A stretch of DNA of 64,000 bases. Source: Variovorax fucosicus. Its GTDB lineage: Bacteria; Pseudomonadota; Gammaproteobacteria; Burkholderiales; Burkholderiaceae_C. Numbering within the stretch: the first letter of the stretch is position 1; every line of letters starts with the position of its first letter. The position numbers were made by a program, and so were the translations under genes. The stretch lies in assembly GCF_030316825.1 (NCBI RefSeq), contig NZ_JASZYU010000001.1, positions 1,240,001 through 1,304,000 on the forward strand. The letters run 5' to 3'. Under the pieces are notes generated by a model. The model saw only the letters and a list, made by a program, of their open reading frames with translations, searched no databases and was not told the DNA's origin. Of this stretch, positions 27,006 to 35,940 are shown in pieces.

Positions 27006-28095
27006 CGGCCAGGCCGTCCACGGCCTGGAACATCGCCTGCCGCGCCTGGCTGATGACCTGGCCTTTCCAGGCATCGGTGTCGGTGTAGAACGCCTCCAGC
27101 ATCTGCGCATGGATGGCGTCGGCCAGCTCGGGTGCGGCTTCCGGATGGGCGTGCAGCCAGTGGTCGGCGCGCAGTGCGCCCATCACCTCGAGGATCGGCT
27201 GCGTGCCGTATTCGAGCGCGATTGCGGTGTACTCGGCCTGCGGGCATTCCTCATACATGGCGGTGCACATCAGGCCGGTCAGCAAGGCCGAGGTCGACGA
27301 GCCGTCGTAGATCGACGTGACCGGCGCCTCGGGCGTGCCCCACCAGGCGTTGGCGCGCGCGTAGGCGGCCCGGTCGTCGCGGCAGGCAAAGATGCGTTCG
27401 CCGATGCCGTTGGGCCCGAGCCCCGTGTGCAGGTCGATCCAGGCCAGCCGCTGCGCGGCCTGCCCGTGCGCCCGCAGCACCTGGCGGAAGGTGCGGTTGC
27501 TCCAGGTCGGCGCCTTGCCGCCGAAGAACAGGCCGTCGTCGAACTGGTACTGGCCGCCGCTGATCGCGGCCTGGTAGGCGGCGACGCCGTGCGTGTCGAT
27601 CCAGGCGGCGATCTGGGCCTGGTTGTTCGGCGACGGAGGCCACTCGGTCGGCAGCAGCAGCGCGTGCAGGCCGGCATACGCCTCGTTGACGGGCAGCGGC
27701 TGCGTGTAGTCGACAAAGTTGCGGTTCAGGTCGACGTTTTCCTGCGTCACGCGCCGGCCGTGGGAAAAGCCGTGCGGATTGAGCGCATGCACGTACAGCA
27801 CGGCGACGCCGGCCGCGCGTGCCTTGTCGCGCCACTCGGCATCGTGCAGCGCAAACACCTGCACGCCGCTGCCGCAATGGCCCTCGATGCCGTGGCAGGC
27901 GCTGGTGACGATCAGCAGGTGCTTCGCATCGGCGGGGCCATCGAGCGCCACGTCCATCGCCAGCGCTTCGCCGTCACGGCCCTTGAGCGGATGCGGGTGG
28001 GTGTCGACCTTCAGGCCGGCGGCGACGCAGCCTTGCAGGAATTTGCGGCGCGCCTCGGCGTAGCCTGGAGAAAACGCCTCGGCCACCCCGATCAT
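26995..28095 (-). CDS. M14-family zinc carboxypeptidase-like protein (DUF2817 type)
   Basis: 366 residues. Zinc ligands are visible as HGIEGH (H and E) near residue 73 and a later histidine in WIDLHTGLGPNG; the catalytic glutamate is likely in ALEYGTQP. NPHGFSHGRRVTQENVDLNRNF is typical of the DUF2817/M14 group. No signal peptide, so a cytoplasmic peptidase or deacylase is expected. The ATG overlaps the stop of the M20 amidohydrolase gene by four bases, indicating joint expression and a shared peptide or N-acyl amino acid pathway. Confidence 0.85.
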   Translation of the reverse strand: MIGVAEAFSPGYAEARRKFLQGCVAAGLKVDTHPHPLKGRDGEALAMDVALDGPADAKHLLIVTSACHGIEGHCGSGVQVFALHDAEWRDKARAAGVAVLYVHALNPHGFSHGRRVTQENVDLNRNFVDYTQPLPVNEAYAGLHALLLPTEWPPSPNNQAQIAAWIDTHGVAAYQAAISGGQYQFDDGLFFGGKAPTWSNRTFRQVLRAHGQAAQRLAWIDLHTGLGPNGIGERIFACRDDRAAYARANAWWGTPEAPVTSIYDGSSTSALLTGLMCTAMYEECPQAEYTAIALEYGTQPILEVMGALRADHWLHAHPEAAPELADAIHAQMLEAFYTDTDAWKGQVISQARQAMFQAVDGLAARS

Positions 28096-29294
28096 GCGGC
28101 GGCCCCGCCCGGTTTCAGAAATTGCTCTGCCAGGCTCACCCAGCAGGTCGCGCCGAGGGGAATCAGCTCGTCGTTGAAGTCGTAGCTCGCGTTGTGCAGC
28201 GTGCACGGGCCGGCACCGTGGTGCATGTCGCGGTGCGCACCGTCGCCGTTGCCGATGAATGCATAGGCGCCCGGCTTGGCCAGCAGCATGAAAGAGAAGT
28301 CTTCGGCGGTCATCGCAGGTTCCTGCACCAGCACGTTGTCTGCGCCGACGATGCCGGCCATCACGCGGCGCGCAAAGTCGGCTTCGTTGGCCGTGTTGAT
28401 GGTGGGTGGGTAGTTGCGGATGAACTCGAAGTCGCATTCGGCGTCGTGCGCCGCGCAGATGTGCGTCGCGATCTGCTTCATGCGCGATTCGATCAGGTCG
28501 AGCACCTCGAGCGTGAAGGTTCGCACCGTGCCGCGCAGCTCGGCATTGTTCGGGATCACGTTGACCGCCTCGCCCGCGTGGAACATCGACACCGAGATCA
28601 CGCCGGCATCGGTCGGCTTCTTGTTGCGCGTCAGGATGGTCTGGAACGCCTGCACCATCTCGCAGCCGATCGGCACCGGATCGATGCCCGTGTGCGGCAG
28701 CGCGGCATGGCCACCCTTGCCGCGGATGGTGATGGTGAACTCGTTGCTCGACGCCATCGCAGGCCCCGGGCTCACGGCGAACTGGCCCGCCTTCATGCCC
28801 GGCCAGTTGTGCATGCCGAACACGGCGTCCATCGGGAACTGCTCGAACAGCCCTTCCTTGACCATCTCGCGTGCACCGCCGCCGCCCTCTTCGGCCGGCT
28901 GGAAGATCAGGTAGACGGTGCCGTCGAAATTGCGATGCTTCGCCAGGTGCTGCGCGGCAGCCAGCAGCATGGCGGTGTGGCCATCGTGGCCGCAGGCGTG
29001 CATCTTGCCCGGGTGGGTGCTGGCGTGGGCAAAGGTGTTGAGCTCGGTCACCGGCAGCGCGTCCATGTCGGCGCGCAGGCCGACGGCACGGTGGCTGGTG
29101 CCGTTCTTCACGATGCCGATCACGCCGGTGGTGCCCAGGCCGCGATGGATCGGAATGCCCCATTCGGTGAGCTTGGCCGCAACCACGTCGGCCGTGCGCA
29201 CCTCCTGAAAGCAGAGTTCGGGATGTGCATGCAGGTCGCGCCGCACAGCAGCAATGCCGGCCGCCTGCGTGACCAGGGAATCAATGAGTTTCAT
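28092..29294 (-). CDS. M20 family amidohydrolase (hippurate hydrolase-like)
   Basis: 400 residues, M20D amidohydrolase. The metal-binding core is HACGHDGHTAMLL, preceded by RADMDALPV, followed by QPAEEGGGGA and the dimerisation-domain segment GKGGHAALPHTGIDP. A C-terminal AEDFSFML completes the ligands. It should cleave N-acyl or N-aminoacyl amides in the cytoplasm. It is the first gene of a two-gene unit with the M14 protein, and it lies downstream of the glycerophosphodiesterase gene with a structured repeat between them. Confidence 0.9.
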   Translation of the reverse strand: MKLIDSLVTQAAGIAAVRRDLHAHPELCFQEVRTADVVAAKLTEWGIPIHRGLGTTGVIGIVKNGTSHRAVGLRADMDALPVTELNTFAHASTHPGKMHACGHDGHTAMLLAAAQHLAKHRNFDGTVYLIFQPAEEGGGGAREMVKEGLFEQFPMDAVFGMHNWPGMKAGQFAVSPGPAMASSNEFTITIRGKGGHAALPHTGIDPVPIGCEMVQAFQTILTRNKKPTDAGVISVSMFHAGEAVNVIPNNAELRGTVRTFTLEVLDLIESRMKQIATHICAAHDAECDFEFIRNYPPTINTANEADFARRVMAGIVGADNVLVQEPAMTAEDFSFMLLAKPGAYAFIGNGDGAHRDMHHGAGPCTLHNASYDFNDELIPLGATCWVSLAEQFLKPGGAAA

Positions 29295-29309
29295 CCCCGT
29301 TTTCTACCA

Positions 29310-29400
29310 GAACACCGCGGAACCGGCTTAGCCGGGCCGCTGGTGTTGCCCCCGGAAGGGGGTTGGCGCGCGCGACACGCAGTGCGCGAAGCCTGGGGGC
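29310..29400 (-). repeat. Structured intergenic repeat, copy 1
   Basis: On the minus strand this reads CCCCCAGGCTTCGCGCAC and ends CCGCGGTGTTC. It holds a CCCCC/GGGGG hairpin and a second, longer stem (AACACC...GGTGTT enclosing CCGGC-TAA-GCCGG). It is the same element as at 38137-38225 and 60820-60910. It lies 10 bases after the glycerophosphodiesterase stop and 16 bases before the M20 start, in the direction of transcription. Confidence 0.93.
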
Positions 29401-29409
29401 GAGCCCAGT

Positions 29410-30615
29410 TCAGCGGCCGGTTTCCTTCAGCCAGGCGCTGCGGGCCGCCAGTGCGGTGTCGGTGAAATCGGTGAAGACACCGTCCACGCCGAGCCGGTAA
29501 TAGGCCAGGTACTCGTTCTTCGCGTCGCCCTTGTAGTCGGTCGCCAGGCGCCGGTTCTCGTTGCGGAAGGTGAACGGATGCACGAACAGGCCGGCCTTGT
29601 GCGCGTCGGCGACCAGCGTGGTGGGCGTCATCGAGCTTGCATCGGCATCGTTGATCTTGCCGTCCTTGTTGAGGTCGACCGGCTTGCCGTCGGCACCGAT
29701 GGTGCCCTTGATGCTGATGATGTAGCGCTTCCACGGCCCGATGCCATCGGCGTACTTCGCGATCTCGGCCAGGCCGGCCGGCGTGACCATCACGTCGAAG
29801 TTGCGCTTGTCGCCGGCCTTCGTCCACTCGTAGGGGCGGTCGACCGGCACGGCATAGGTCATGGCGCCGGTTTTCATGTCGATGCCGTCGCCGTCGATCA
29901 GCTGGATCAGCTTGGTCTTCAGGCCCTTGCTCTTCATGTACTTGAGGCTGCCCGGCTCGAACGACTGCACGAACACCGGCGCGGTCTTGCTGTTGAGGCC
30001 GGCACGCTCGAGCATGGCGATGAGCTTGTCTTCCATCGGCAGGCCCATGTCGCGGAAGAAGGTCGGGTTCTTGGTTTCGGGATAGATCGCGATCGCGCGG
30101 CCGGTCGCCTTCGACTGGGCGGCAGCCAGGTCCAGAACCTCCTGGAAGGTCGGGATCTTGTAGCGGCCGTTGAACTGCTGCGGCCGCTCGGCGTCAGTGC
30201 TGATGGCGCCCAGCGTCTTGATCTCGGCCAGCGTGAAGTCCTGGCTGAACCAGCCGGTCTGCGTTTCGCCGTCGACCTGCATGGTCTTCTTGCGCGACGC
30301 GAACTGCGGCTTGGTGGCCACGTCGGTGCTCAGGGCGAGATTCGGGTCGTGGCGGGTGATGAGCACGCCGTCCTTGGTGACCACCAGGTCCATTTCGATC
30401 ACATCGGCACCGAGCTCGATCGCGCGGGTGTAGGCCTCGATCGTTTCTTCGGGGATGTAGCCGGAGGCACCGCGGTGCGCCACCACGAGCGGGGCGCGGC
30501 CGTCGAGCGTGAGCAGGGGCGTCGGGCCGGCACCGGGCATGCTGCAGGCGGCGAGCGCGAGCAGGGCGGCGGCAGACAGGGCGTGGCGGGCGCAACGGGC
30601 GTGCGACAAGGTCAT
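29410..30615 (-). CDS. glpQ: Glycerophosphodiester phosphodiesterase (lipoprotein, GlpQ-like)
   Basis: 401 residues. The N-terminus carries a lipobox (LALAAC), so the enzyme should be a periplasmic lipoprotein. The GDPD domain starts VVAHRGASGYIPEETIEAY, continues with DVIEMDLVVTKDGVLITRHDPNL (catalytic histidines and metal acids), and ends YRLGVDGVFTDFTDTA. It hydrolyses glycerophosphodiesters from membrane lipids to glycerol 3-phosphate and an alcohol. Length matches periplasmic GlpQ. It is divergent from the ArgE-like gene. Confidence 0.92.
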   Translation of the reverse strand: MTLSHARCARHALSAAALLALAACSMPGAGPTPLLTLDGRAPLVVAHRGASGYIPEETIEAYTRAIELGADVIEMDLVVTKDGVLITRHDPNLALSTDVATKPQFASRKKTMQVDGETQTGWFSQDFTLAEIKTLGAISTDAERPQQFNGRYKIPTFQEVLDLAAAQSKATGRAIAIYPETKNPTFFRDMGLPMEDKLIAMLERAGLNSKTAPVFVQSFEPGSLKYMKSKGLKTKLIQLIDGDGIDMKTGAMTYAVPVDRPYEWTKAGDKRNFDVMVTPAGLAEIAKYADGIGPWKRYIISIKGTIGADGKPVDLNKDGKINDADASSMTPTTLVADAHKAGLFVHPFTFRNENRRLATDYKGDAKNEYLAYYRLGVDGVFTDFTDTALAARSAWLKETGR

Positions 30616-30771
30616 GGTGCTTTTCCTCTCCGGGTTGAAAGTCGCGAGCCTACCCCGGCTGCATGACTGTTTCCTGTCACGCTGCCGTCACAGTGCGTCG
30701 GCCGCGCAGAACATCTCGTTGCATGTTCGACAGCGCCGATGCGCTGCCCGGACTTCCGGGAGAATGACGGC

Positions 30772-31983
30772 ATGTCACACATTCTCTCCAGCCGCAGTCT
30801 CAGTTTTGCGCAGACGCTGGTGCGCATGAACACCGTCAGCGCCCACAGCAATCTCGAGCTGATCGACTTCGTGCGGGACCACCTGGCCGGACTCGGCGTG
30901 CGCAGCCGCATCACACGCAGCGCCGACCGCAGGAAGGCCAACCTGTTCGCCACGCTCGGTGCCGGCAAGCCGGCCGGCGTGATCGTCTCCGGCCACACCG
31001 ACACGGTGCCGTGGGATGGGCAGGAGTGGAGCGTCGACCCCCTTTCGGCCAGCGTGCAGGCCTGGCCCGAGGCCGTCGGCCAGGACGGCGAGATCGAACG
31101 CGTCGAGCCGCGCCTGTACGGGCGTGGCTCGGCCGACATGAAAAGCTTCATCGCGATCGCGGTGGCCAATGCCGAACTGTTCCTTGAAAGCGCGTCGCCG
31201 TTCGCGGTGCACTTCGCGTTCAGCTACGACGAGGAGGTCGGCTGCTTCGGCGTGAGGGAACTGATCGCCGACATGAAGGACGCCAACGTCAAGCCGGTGG
31301 CCTGCATCATCGGCGAGCCGACCCTCATGGTTCCGGCGATCGCGCACAAGGGCGTGTACCGCTACCGGTGCTGCGTGCGCGGCAAGGAGGCGCACTCGTC
31401 GCTCACGCCGCAATCGGTCAACGCAATCGAGATGGCCGCGCGCGTGATCGGCAAGGTGCGCGACATGGCCGAGGGCTTCGAGCAGAACGAGGCGCGCTAC
31501 GAAGGCTTCGACGTGCCGTTCAGCACCGCGAGCGTGGGCCAGTTCCAGGGCGGCATTGCCGACAACGTGGTGCCGCGCGATGCCGAGTTCCGCTACGAAT
31601 TCCGCAACCTGCCGACGGCCGACGCCGTGGCGATGCAAAAAGAAGTGCTGGCCTACGCCAGCCGCGTAGAGCCTGCCATGAAAAGGGTGGCGCCCGAGGC
31701 CGGCTTCAAGTTCGAGACCATCTGCGAGATCCCGAGCTTCCTCGGCTCGGCGACCGACCCGGTGACGCGGCTGGCGCAGCGCCTGTCGGGCGAGTCGGGC
31801 GTGACGCAGGTCGCGTTCGGCACCGAAGCCGGCCTCTTCAAGAACGCCGGCATCCCGACCGTGGTGTGCGGCCCCGGCAGCATCCAGCAGGCGCACCAGC
31901 CTGACGAGTACGTGACGCTGGAGCAGCTGGCGCGCTGCGAACTTTTTCTGCAGGGCCTGGCCAGCGCACCCCAGATCGGCTGA
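30772..31983 (+). CDS. argE: Acetylornithine deacetylase-like M20 peptidase
   Basis: 403 residues. Metal ligands of the M20 fold are seen in VSGHTDTVPW, YGRGSADMKSF and FSYDEEVGCFGVREL, with IGEPTLM and KGVYRYRCCVRGKEAHSS typical of ArgE/DapE. It should remove the N-acetyl group from N-acetylornithine or a similar N-acyl amino acid in the cytoplasm. Start: ATG of MSHILSSRSL. Two M20 enzymes close together (this and 28092-29294) suggest related substrates. Its stop overlaps the next start by one base. Specificity is inferred from similarity to ArgE. Confidence 0.85.
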   Translation: MSHILSSRSLSFAQTLVRMNTVSAHSNLELIDFVRDHLAGLGVRSRITRSADRRKANLFATLGAGKPAGVIVSGHTDTVPWDGQEWSVDPLSASVQAWPEAVGQDGEIERVEPRLYGRGSADMKSFIAIAVANAELFLESASPFAVHFAFSYDEEVGCFGVRELIADMKDANVKPVACIIGEPTLMVPAIAHKGVYRYRCCVRGKEAHSSLTPQSVNAIEMAARVIGKVRDMAEGFEQNEARYEGFDVPFSTASVGQFQGGIADNVVPRDAEFRYEFRNLPTADAVAMQKEVLAYASRVEPAMKRVAPEAGFKFETICEIPSFLGSATDPVTRLAQRLSGESGVTQVAFGTEAGLFKNAGIPTVVCGPGSIQQAHQPDEYVTLEQLARCELFLQGLASAPQIG

Positions 31984-33212
31984 TGAAGCGCATCGCGCTC
32001 GGCCTGCTGTGCGGCGCGGCGCTGCTCTATGCGCTGGCCATCGCGATGGAGGGGCGCCTTCCGCATCCGGGCTGGGGCTATCTCGCGGCGTTTGCCGAAG
32101 CCGCGATGGTCGGCGCCATTGCCGACTGGTTCGCCGTGGTGGCGCTGTTTCGCCATCCGCTCGGCCTGCCGATTCCGCACACGGCCATCATCCCGAGCAA
32201 CAAGGATCGCATCGGCGCCAAGCTCGCCGGCTTCATCTGCAACAACTTCCTGAGCACCGAGCAGGTACTGGCCAAGCTGCGCGAGTTCGATACCGCGGGC
32301 CGACTGGCCGACTGGCTCGCACGCCCGGCCAGCGCCGAAAGGATGGGGGGCTGGGGGGTGATGGCGGCGCGCTACGGCCTGAGCGCTTTCGACGATGCGC
32401 GCGTGCGCGACTTCCTCGGCCGCATCGCAAGCGCGGGCCTGGCGCAGGTCGACATCTCGCGCGTGGCCGGCCAGGCGCTGGAGGCACTGACCGCGGGCGG
32501 CCGGCACCAGGCGCTGCTCGACGAAGCGCTGGCGCAGGTGGCCGAACTGCTCGAAGGCGAAACCGCGCAGGCGCAGATCACCGAAGCTATCGCGCGCGAG
32601 ATCAGGACGCTGCGCTACGTCGGGCTCGACCAAGTGGCCGCACGCATGGCCACGAAGAAGATCGTGGCCGCCGTCGCCAACAGCGTGGCCGAACTCGCGG
32701 CCGAGCCCGGCCACCCGCTGCGCGCGCGCTTCGACGGCTTCATGGCCGACTTCATCGCACGGCTACAGCTCGACCCGGCGTTCCAGCAGCGCGGCGAAGA
32801 GATCCGCGCCGAGCTGATGGCGCACCCGGCGCTGGGCGACTACCTGCACGGCCTGTGGGGCGAGCTGCTGGCCTGGCTGCATGACGACCTCGCGCGGCCG
32901 GACTCCAGCATCGCGCAGCGCATCGCGAAACTCGCCGGCGCGCTGGGCACCCGGCTGCAGGCCGATGCCGAAATCCGCCACTGGATAAACGAGCAGATCG
33001 AGGCCGCGGCCCCGCTGGCCATCGAACGCTACCGCGAGGACATCCGCGTCTACATCGTCGAGCGCGTGGGCCAGTGGAACGCCGACGAGATGACCGACGA
33101 GCTGGAGCGGCACATCGGGCGGGATCTGCAGTTCATCCGCATCAACGGCACGCTGGTGGGTGGGCTGGTGGGCCTGGCGATCCACGCGGTGACGCAGTGG
33201 GCGCGAGCCTGA
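31983..33212 (+). CDS. DUF445 family membrane-associated protein
   Basis: 409 residues of the DUF445 family (COG2733). One N-terminal hydrophobic helix precedes the signature WGYLAAFAEAAMVGAIADWFAVVALFRHP, with IPHTAIIPSNKDRIG directly after it. A long helical middle follows, then a C-terminal DLQFIRINGTLVGGLVGLAIH with a second hydrophobic segment. The family's biochemical function is unknown. The start overlaps the previous stop (TGATG), so translation is probably coupled to the ArgE-like gene. Confidence 0.88.
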   Translation: MKRIALGLLCGAALLYALAIAMEGRLPHPGWGYLAAFAEAAMVGAIADWFAVVALFRHPLGLPIPHTAIIPSNKDRIGAKLAGFICNNFLSTEQVLAKLREFDTAGRLADWLARPASAERMGGWGVMAARYGLSAFDDARVRDFLGRIASAGLAQVDISRVAGQALEALTAGGRHQALLDEALAQVAELLEGETAQAQITEAIAREIRTLRYVGLDQVAARMATKKIVAAVANSVAELAAEPGHPLRARFDGFMADFIARLQLDPAFQQRGEEIRAELMAHPALGDYLHGLWGELLAWLHDDLARPDSSIAQRIAKLAGALGTRLQADAEIRHWINEQIEAAAPLAIERYREDIRVYIVERVGQWNADEMTDELERHIGRDLQFIRINGTLVGGLVGLAIHAVTQWARA

Positions 33213-33244
33213 GCGGCGCGGCCACAGAGTACTTCCGGCGTAGT

Positions 33245-33258
33245 TGCACGATCGTGCA
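33245..33258. promoter_or_regulatory. 14-bp perfect palindrome upstream of the small gene at 33298
   Basis: TGCACGATCGTGCA is a perfect 14-base palindrome 39 bases before the ATG of the 106-residue gene. Such a site could bind a dimeric regulator. No promoter elements were assigned with confidence. Confidence 0.4.
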
Positions 33259-33297
33259 GGTGAGTTGTATCCTTCTGTATCAACAAAGGCCTGCCCG

Positions 33298-33618
33298 ATG
33301 GACTTGGACTTTCACGTACACAAGATCGATGCGCTGACGCCCAAGGCCGCCAAGATCGCATTGCGCATGCTCGATGGCGACCCGCGCATCCCAACCGAAT
33401 GGATCATGGCCCTGCGGCCTGCGCTGGTTGGCCGCAGCGTCGACTCGGAGGGGTTCCGCAGCACCGACTGGATGACGATGGCGGCGATCGAACGCCCCAC
33501 GATGCGGCGCTTTGCCGAACGCTTCGAAAACAAGGAGCAGCGGCACGCGCGCCTGTGGGTGTTGAGCCTGCGCAAGGCGTCGCAACAGGTGCATCGTCGG
33601 GGGCCGGAGTCGGCGTAG
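33298..33618 (+). CDS. Small protein of unknown function (106 aa)
   Basis: 106-residue protein not recognised as any family. It is charged and mostly helical in appearance, with no signal peptide or membrane segment. Tryptophans fall in EWIMALRP, TDWMTMAA and HARLWVLSL, and the C-terminus is basic. Start: ATG of MDLDFHVHKIDAL; the frame is open upstream to 33244 but the leading sequence looks non-coding. It stands alone between DUF445 and a gene-free inverted-repeat region, with a palindrome in its upstream gap. Codon use is like its neighbours, which supports a real gene. Confidence 0.6.
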   Translation: MDLDFHVHKIDALTPKAAKIALRMLDGDPRIPTEWIMALRPALVGRSVDSEGFRSTDWMTMAAIERPTMRRFAERFENKEQRHARLWVLSLRKASQQVHRRGPESA

Positions 33619-33669
33619 GGCTTCTTCAGTACGAGCCGGAGGCCCCGGGGTGTGCGTCGTACCCGGGGG

Positions 33670-33763
33670 CGTCGGCGGGCGGTATGCGCGGCCCTGATCC
33701 GCCTGCCCCTGCGCTGCTCGGCGGTGCCTCAACGGCCGCCCCAGCGCATACCACCCACCGACG
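33670..33763. repeat. Inverted repeat, 20-base arms with 18 matches
   Basis: Left arm 33670-33689 (CGTCGGCGGGCGGTATGCGC) is the reverse complement of the right arm 33744-33763 except at two positions. The spacer is 54 bases and GC-rich. It could form a large hairpin in RNA or DNA. It lies just left of the second, larger inverted-repeat element. Confidence 0.8.
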
Positions 33764-33814
33764 TGGACGCGGGGGGTTGCATCCGGAAGGCGCGACCTCC
33801 GCACCACCCCCAAG

Positions 33815-34000
33815 CCCGGTGAGCGGTACGGGCTGGCCGATCCCTTCTGCGCCGCCGAGGAGCGCAGCGTTTTGCGGATCAGGGCTCGCAGCTGTTTGAG
33901 CGAAGCGAGTTCTGCGAGACCCCGCAAAGCGCGAGCACCGCAGGGCAGCCGCGAAGCGGCCGGCGCAGCAGGGTCGGACGGCCCGTACCGCTCACCGGGC
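33815..34000. repeat. 186-bp element with 27-base terminal inverted repeats
   Basis: Left arm 33815-33841 and right arm 33974-34000 are reverse complements at 25 of 27 positions (core GGTGAGCGGTACGGGC). The 132-base interior has nested imperfect hairpins, such as GGGCTCGCAG with CTGCGAGACC and CCGCGAAGCGG. No coding capacity is apparent. The architecture fits a MITE-like or REP-like mobile palindromic element, or a large structured RNA or terminator between convergent genes. Confidence 0.82.
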
Positions 34001-34024
34001 GCTCTCACCACAGCCGATTCAGGT

Positions 34025-34798
34025 TCAATTCGCCAGCAACCGCTCCTGCGCAATCACCAGCAGCCCGTCCATGATCAGACTGTCGACCAGCTCAAACGGC
34101 GACACCATCGACGGCGCCATCTTCCAGCCCGCCCCGCCCGTCATGTAGCGCACCGGCTCGGCGCCACAATGCTTGCGCACATGCTCGACCATGCGCTCGA
34201 CTGCGCCTGCGATCGCATACGTGCCGCCGCTCGTGAGCGCATCGCTGGTGTTGGTCGGAAAGTCGCTCACCTCGCCGGTGGGCACGTGCAGGCCGGCAGT
34301 GCCCGACTCCAGTGCGCGCAGCATGATGCCGTGGCCCGGCAGGATCAGGCCGCCCAGGAACTTGCCGTGCGTGTCGACCGCCTCGACCGTCACCGCCGTG
34401 CCGATCAGCACCACCACCATCGGCCGCGCCGGCCCCTCGGCCAGCATGCGGTGCCGCGCACCGATCATCGCCACCCAGCGATCGGCGCCCAGCCGCGTGG
34501 GATGGTCGTAGCCATTCACGATGCCGGCCTCGGCCGTACTCGACACCACCCAGCGCGCGGTGCAGTCGAAGCACTCCGTCACCTGCTCCTCGGCACGGCG
34601 GCGCACCGCATCGCCGGCCACCACGCAGCCGAGCATCGCACCGGGCTGCGGCAGCTCGGCCCACGGGCCCTCGGCCAGGCGCTCGATGTGGTCGAGGAAC
34701 TCCGCCCCGTGCCCCAGCAAGGCGGCGCCGGGACGCGGCGCCTCGTACATGGCCCACTTGAGGCGCGTGTTGCCGATATCGATCGCGAGGAATGCCAT
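34025..34798 (-). CDS. coaX: Type III pantothenate kinase
   Basis: 257-residue kinase that phosphorylates pantothenate in the first step of coenzyme A synthesis, cytoplasmic. The N-terminal phosphate loop DIGNTRLKW, then the pantothenate-site [20 protein letters not shown] and [15 protein letters not shown] follow the order of CoaX. The common family motif GTATT reads GTAVT here. Length is normal. Start: ATG of [10 protein letters not shown]; an in-frame ATG three codons upstream is possible. Confidence 0.94.
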   Translation of the reverse strand: MAFLAIDIGNTRLKWAMYEAPRPGAALLGHGAEFLDHIERLAEGPWAELPQPGAMLGCVVAGDAVRRRAEEQVTECFDCTARWVVSSTAEAGIVNGYDHPTRLGADRWVAMIGARHRMLAEGPARPMVVVLIGTAVTVEAVDTHGKFLGGLILPGHGIMLRALESGTAGLHVPTGEVSDFPTNTSDALTSGGTYAIAGAVERMVEHVRKHCGAEPVRYMTGGAGWKMAPSMVSPFELVDSLIMDGLLVIAQERLLAN

Positions 34799-34845
34799 GC
34801 GGCGCATTATGCTGACGCCCCTTCACTTCACCACAGGGACATTCC

Positions 34846-35823
34846 ATGCGAAGCGTCGTCATCGAAAAATTCGGCAACCCGGGCGAAGTGCTCACTCTGG
34901 CCGAGCGGCCGCTGCCCGAGCCCGGCCCGGGCCAGGTGCGCGTGCGCATGACCATGTCGCCGATCCACAACCACGACCTGGCCATCGTGCGCGGCGTCTA
35001 CGGCTACAAGCCCCCGCTGCCGGCCACGCCGGGCACCGAGGCAGTCGGGGTCGTCGATGCACTGGGCGATGGCGTGACCACGCCGGCCAAGGGCCAGCGC
35101 GTGATGATGGCTGGTGCCAGCGCGACCTGGGCCGAGTTCTTCCTGGCCCCCGCGGCCAAGCTCATCGCCGTGCCCGACGCGCTGCCCGACGAAGCGGCCT
35201 GCCAGCTCATCGCGATGCCGCTGAGCGCCGCGATGTTGCTGGAGGATCTGCAGCTGAAGGCGGGCGAATGGATGGTGCAGAACACCGCCAACGGCGCGGT
35301 CGGCAAGACCGTGGCCGGTCTCGCGCAGGCGCGCGGCATCCGCGTCGTGAACCTGGTGCGGCGCGACGCCGGCGTGGCGGAACTGGAGGCGCTGGGCATC
35401 GCCAACGGCGTGTCGACCGAACAGCCGGGCTGGGAAAAGTGTGTTGCCGAGATCACCGGAGGCGCGCCGATCCTGCGCGCCGTCGATTCGATCGGTGGCG
35501 ACGCGGCGAACCAGGTGGCCAACGTGATGGCCGTGGGCGGCACGCTGATCTCGTTCGGTGCCATGTCGGGCAAGCCGCTGGTCATCGGCGCCGACAACCT
35601 GATCTTCAAGCAGGCCACGGTCAAGGGCTTCTGGGGCGCCAAGCGCAGCGAGAGCACGCCGCCGGCTGAACTCGGCCGGCTGATCGGCGAGCTGATGAAA
35701 GCGGTTGCCACCGGCGCGCTGAAGCTCCCGGTCGAGGCCGCATTCGACATCGCCCGTGCGGCCGAGGCCGCGACCGCGAGCGACAAGCCCGGACGCGCGG
35801 GCAAGATCGTTCTGACGGCCTGA
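34846..35823 (+). CDS. Zinc-binding-type dehydrogenase/enoyl reductase (MDR superfamily)
   Basis: 325 residues of the medium-chain dehydrogenase/reductase superfamily. The N-terminal GroES-like part shows GNPGEVLTLAERPLPEPGPGQV and PIHNHDLAIVRGVYG; the NADP domain has NGAVGKTVAGLAQARG. The pattern is close to trans-2-enoyl-CoA/ACP reductases (MECR-like) rather than zinc alcohol dehydrogenases, as no clear catalytic zinc cysteine is seen. It may reduce enoyl thioesters with NADPH. It starts 48 bases from the divergent coaX. Substrate inferred only. Confidence 0.8.
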   Translation: MRSVVIEKFGNPGEVLTLAERPLPEPGPGQVRVRMTMSPIHNHDLAIVRGVYGYKPPLPATPGTEAVGVVDALGDGVTTPAKGQRVMMAGASATWAEFFLAPAAKLIAVPDALPDEAACQLIAMPLSAAMLLEDLQLKAGEWMVQNTANGAVGKTVAGLAQARGIRVVNLVRRDAGVAELEALGIANGVSTEQPGWEKCVAEITGGAPILRAVDSIGGDAANQVANVMAVGGTLISFGAMSGKPLVIGADNLIFKQATVKGFWGAKRSESTPPAELGRLIGELMKAVATGALKLPVEAAFDIARAAEAATASDKPGRAGKIVLTA

Positions 35824-35940
35824 AGCCGGCTGCGCGGCGCTTGCCGCTTGCATTTGCTTGCGCGAACGGCGCGCCGGCCGACAGCCCGGGCCGCTGAATT
35901 CGACGATCCTCAGCCCTCCCAACATACGAAGGAGAGAAGC

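Larger units (their letters stand above)
33619..34024. other. Gene-free 406-base stretch made of large inverted repeats
   Basis: No coding frame here has a plausible start and family match. The stretch lies between the convergent ends of the 106-residue gene and coaX. It contains two separate inverted repeats (33670-33763 and 33815-34000), listed individually, and no transposase fragment. Confidence 0.75.

Noticed and set aside
26995..29163. Single long minus-strand frame joining the M14 gene with upstream sequence
   Set aside because: The upstream part lies antiphase to the M20 gene and encodes no family-like residues; the M14 protein starts at 28095, overlapping the M20 stop.
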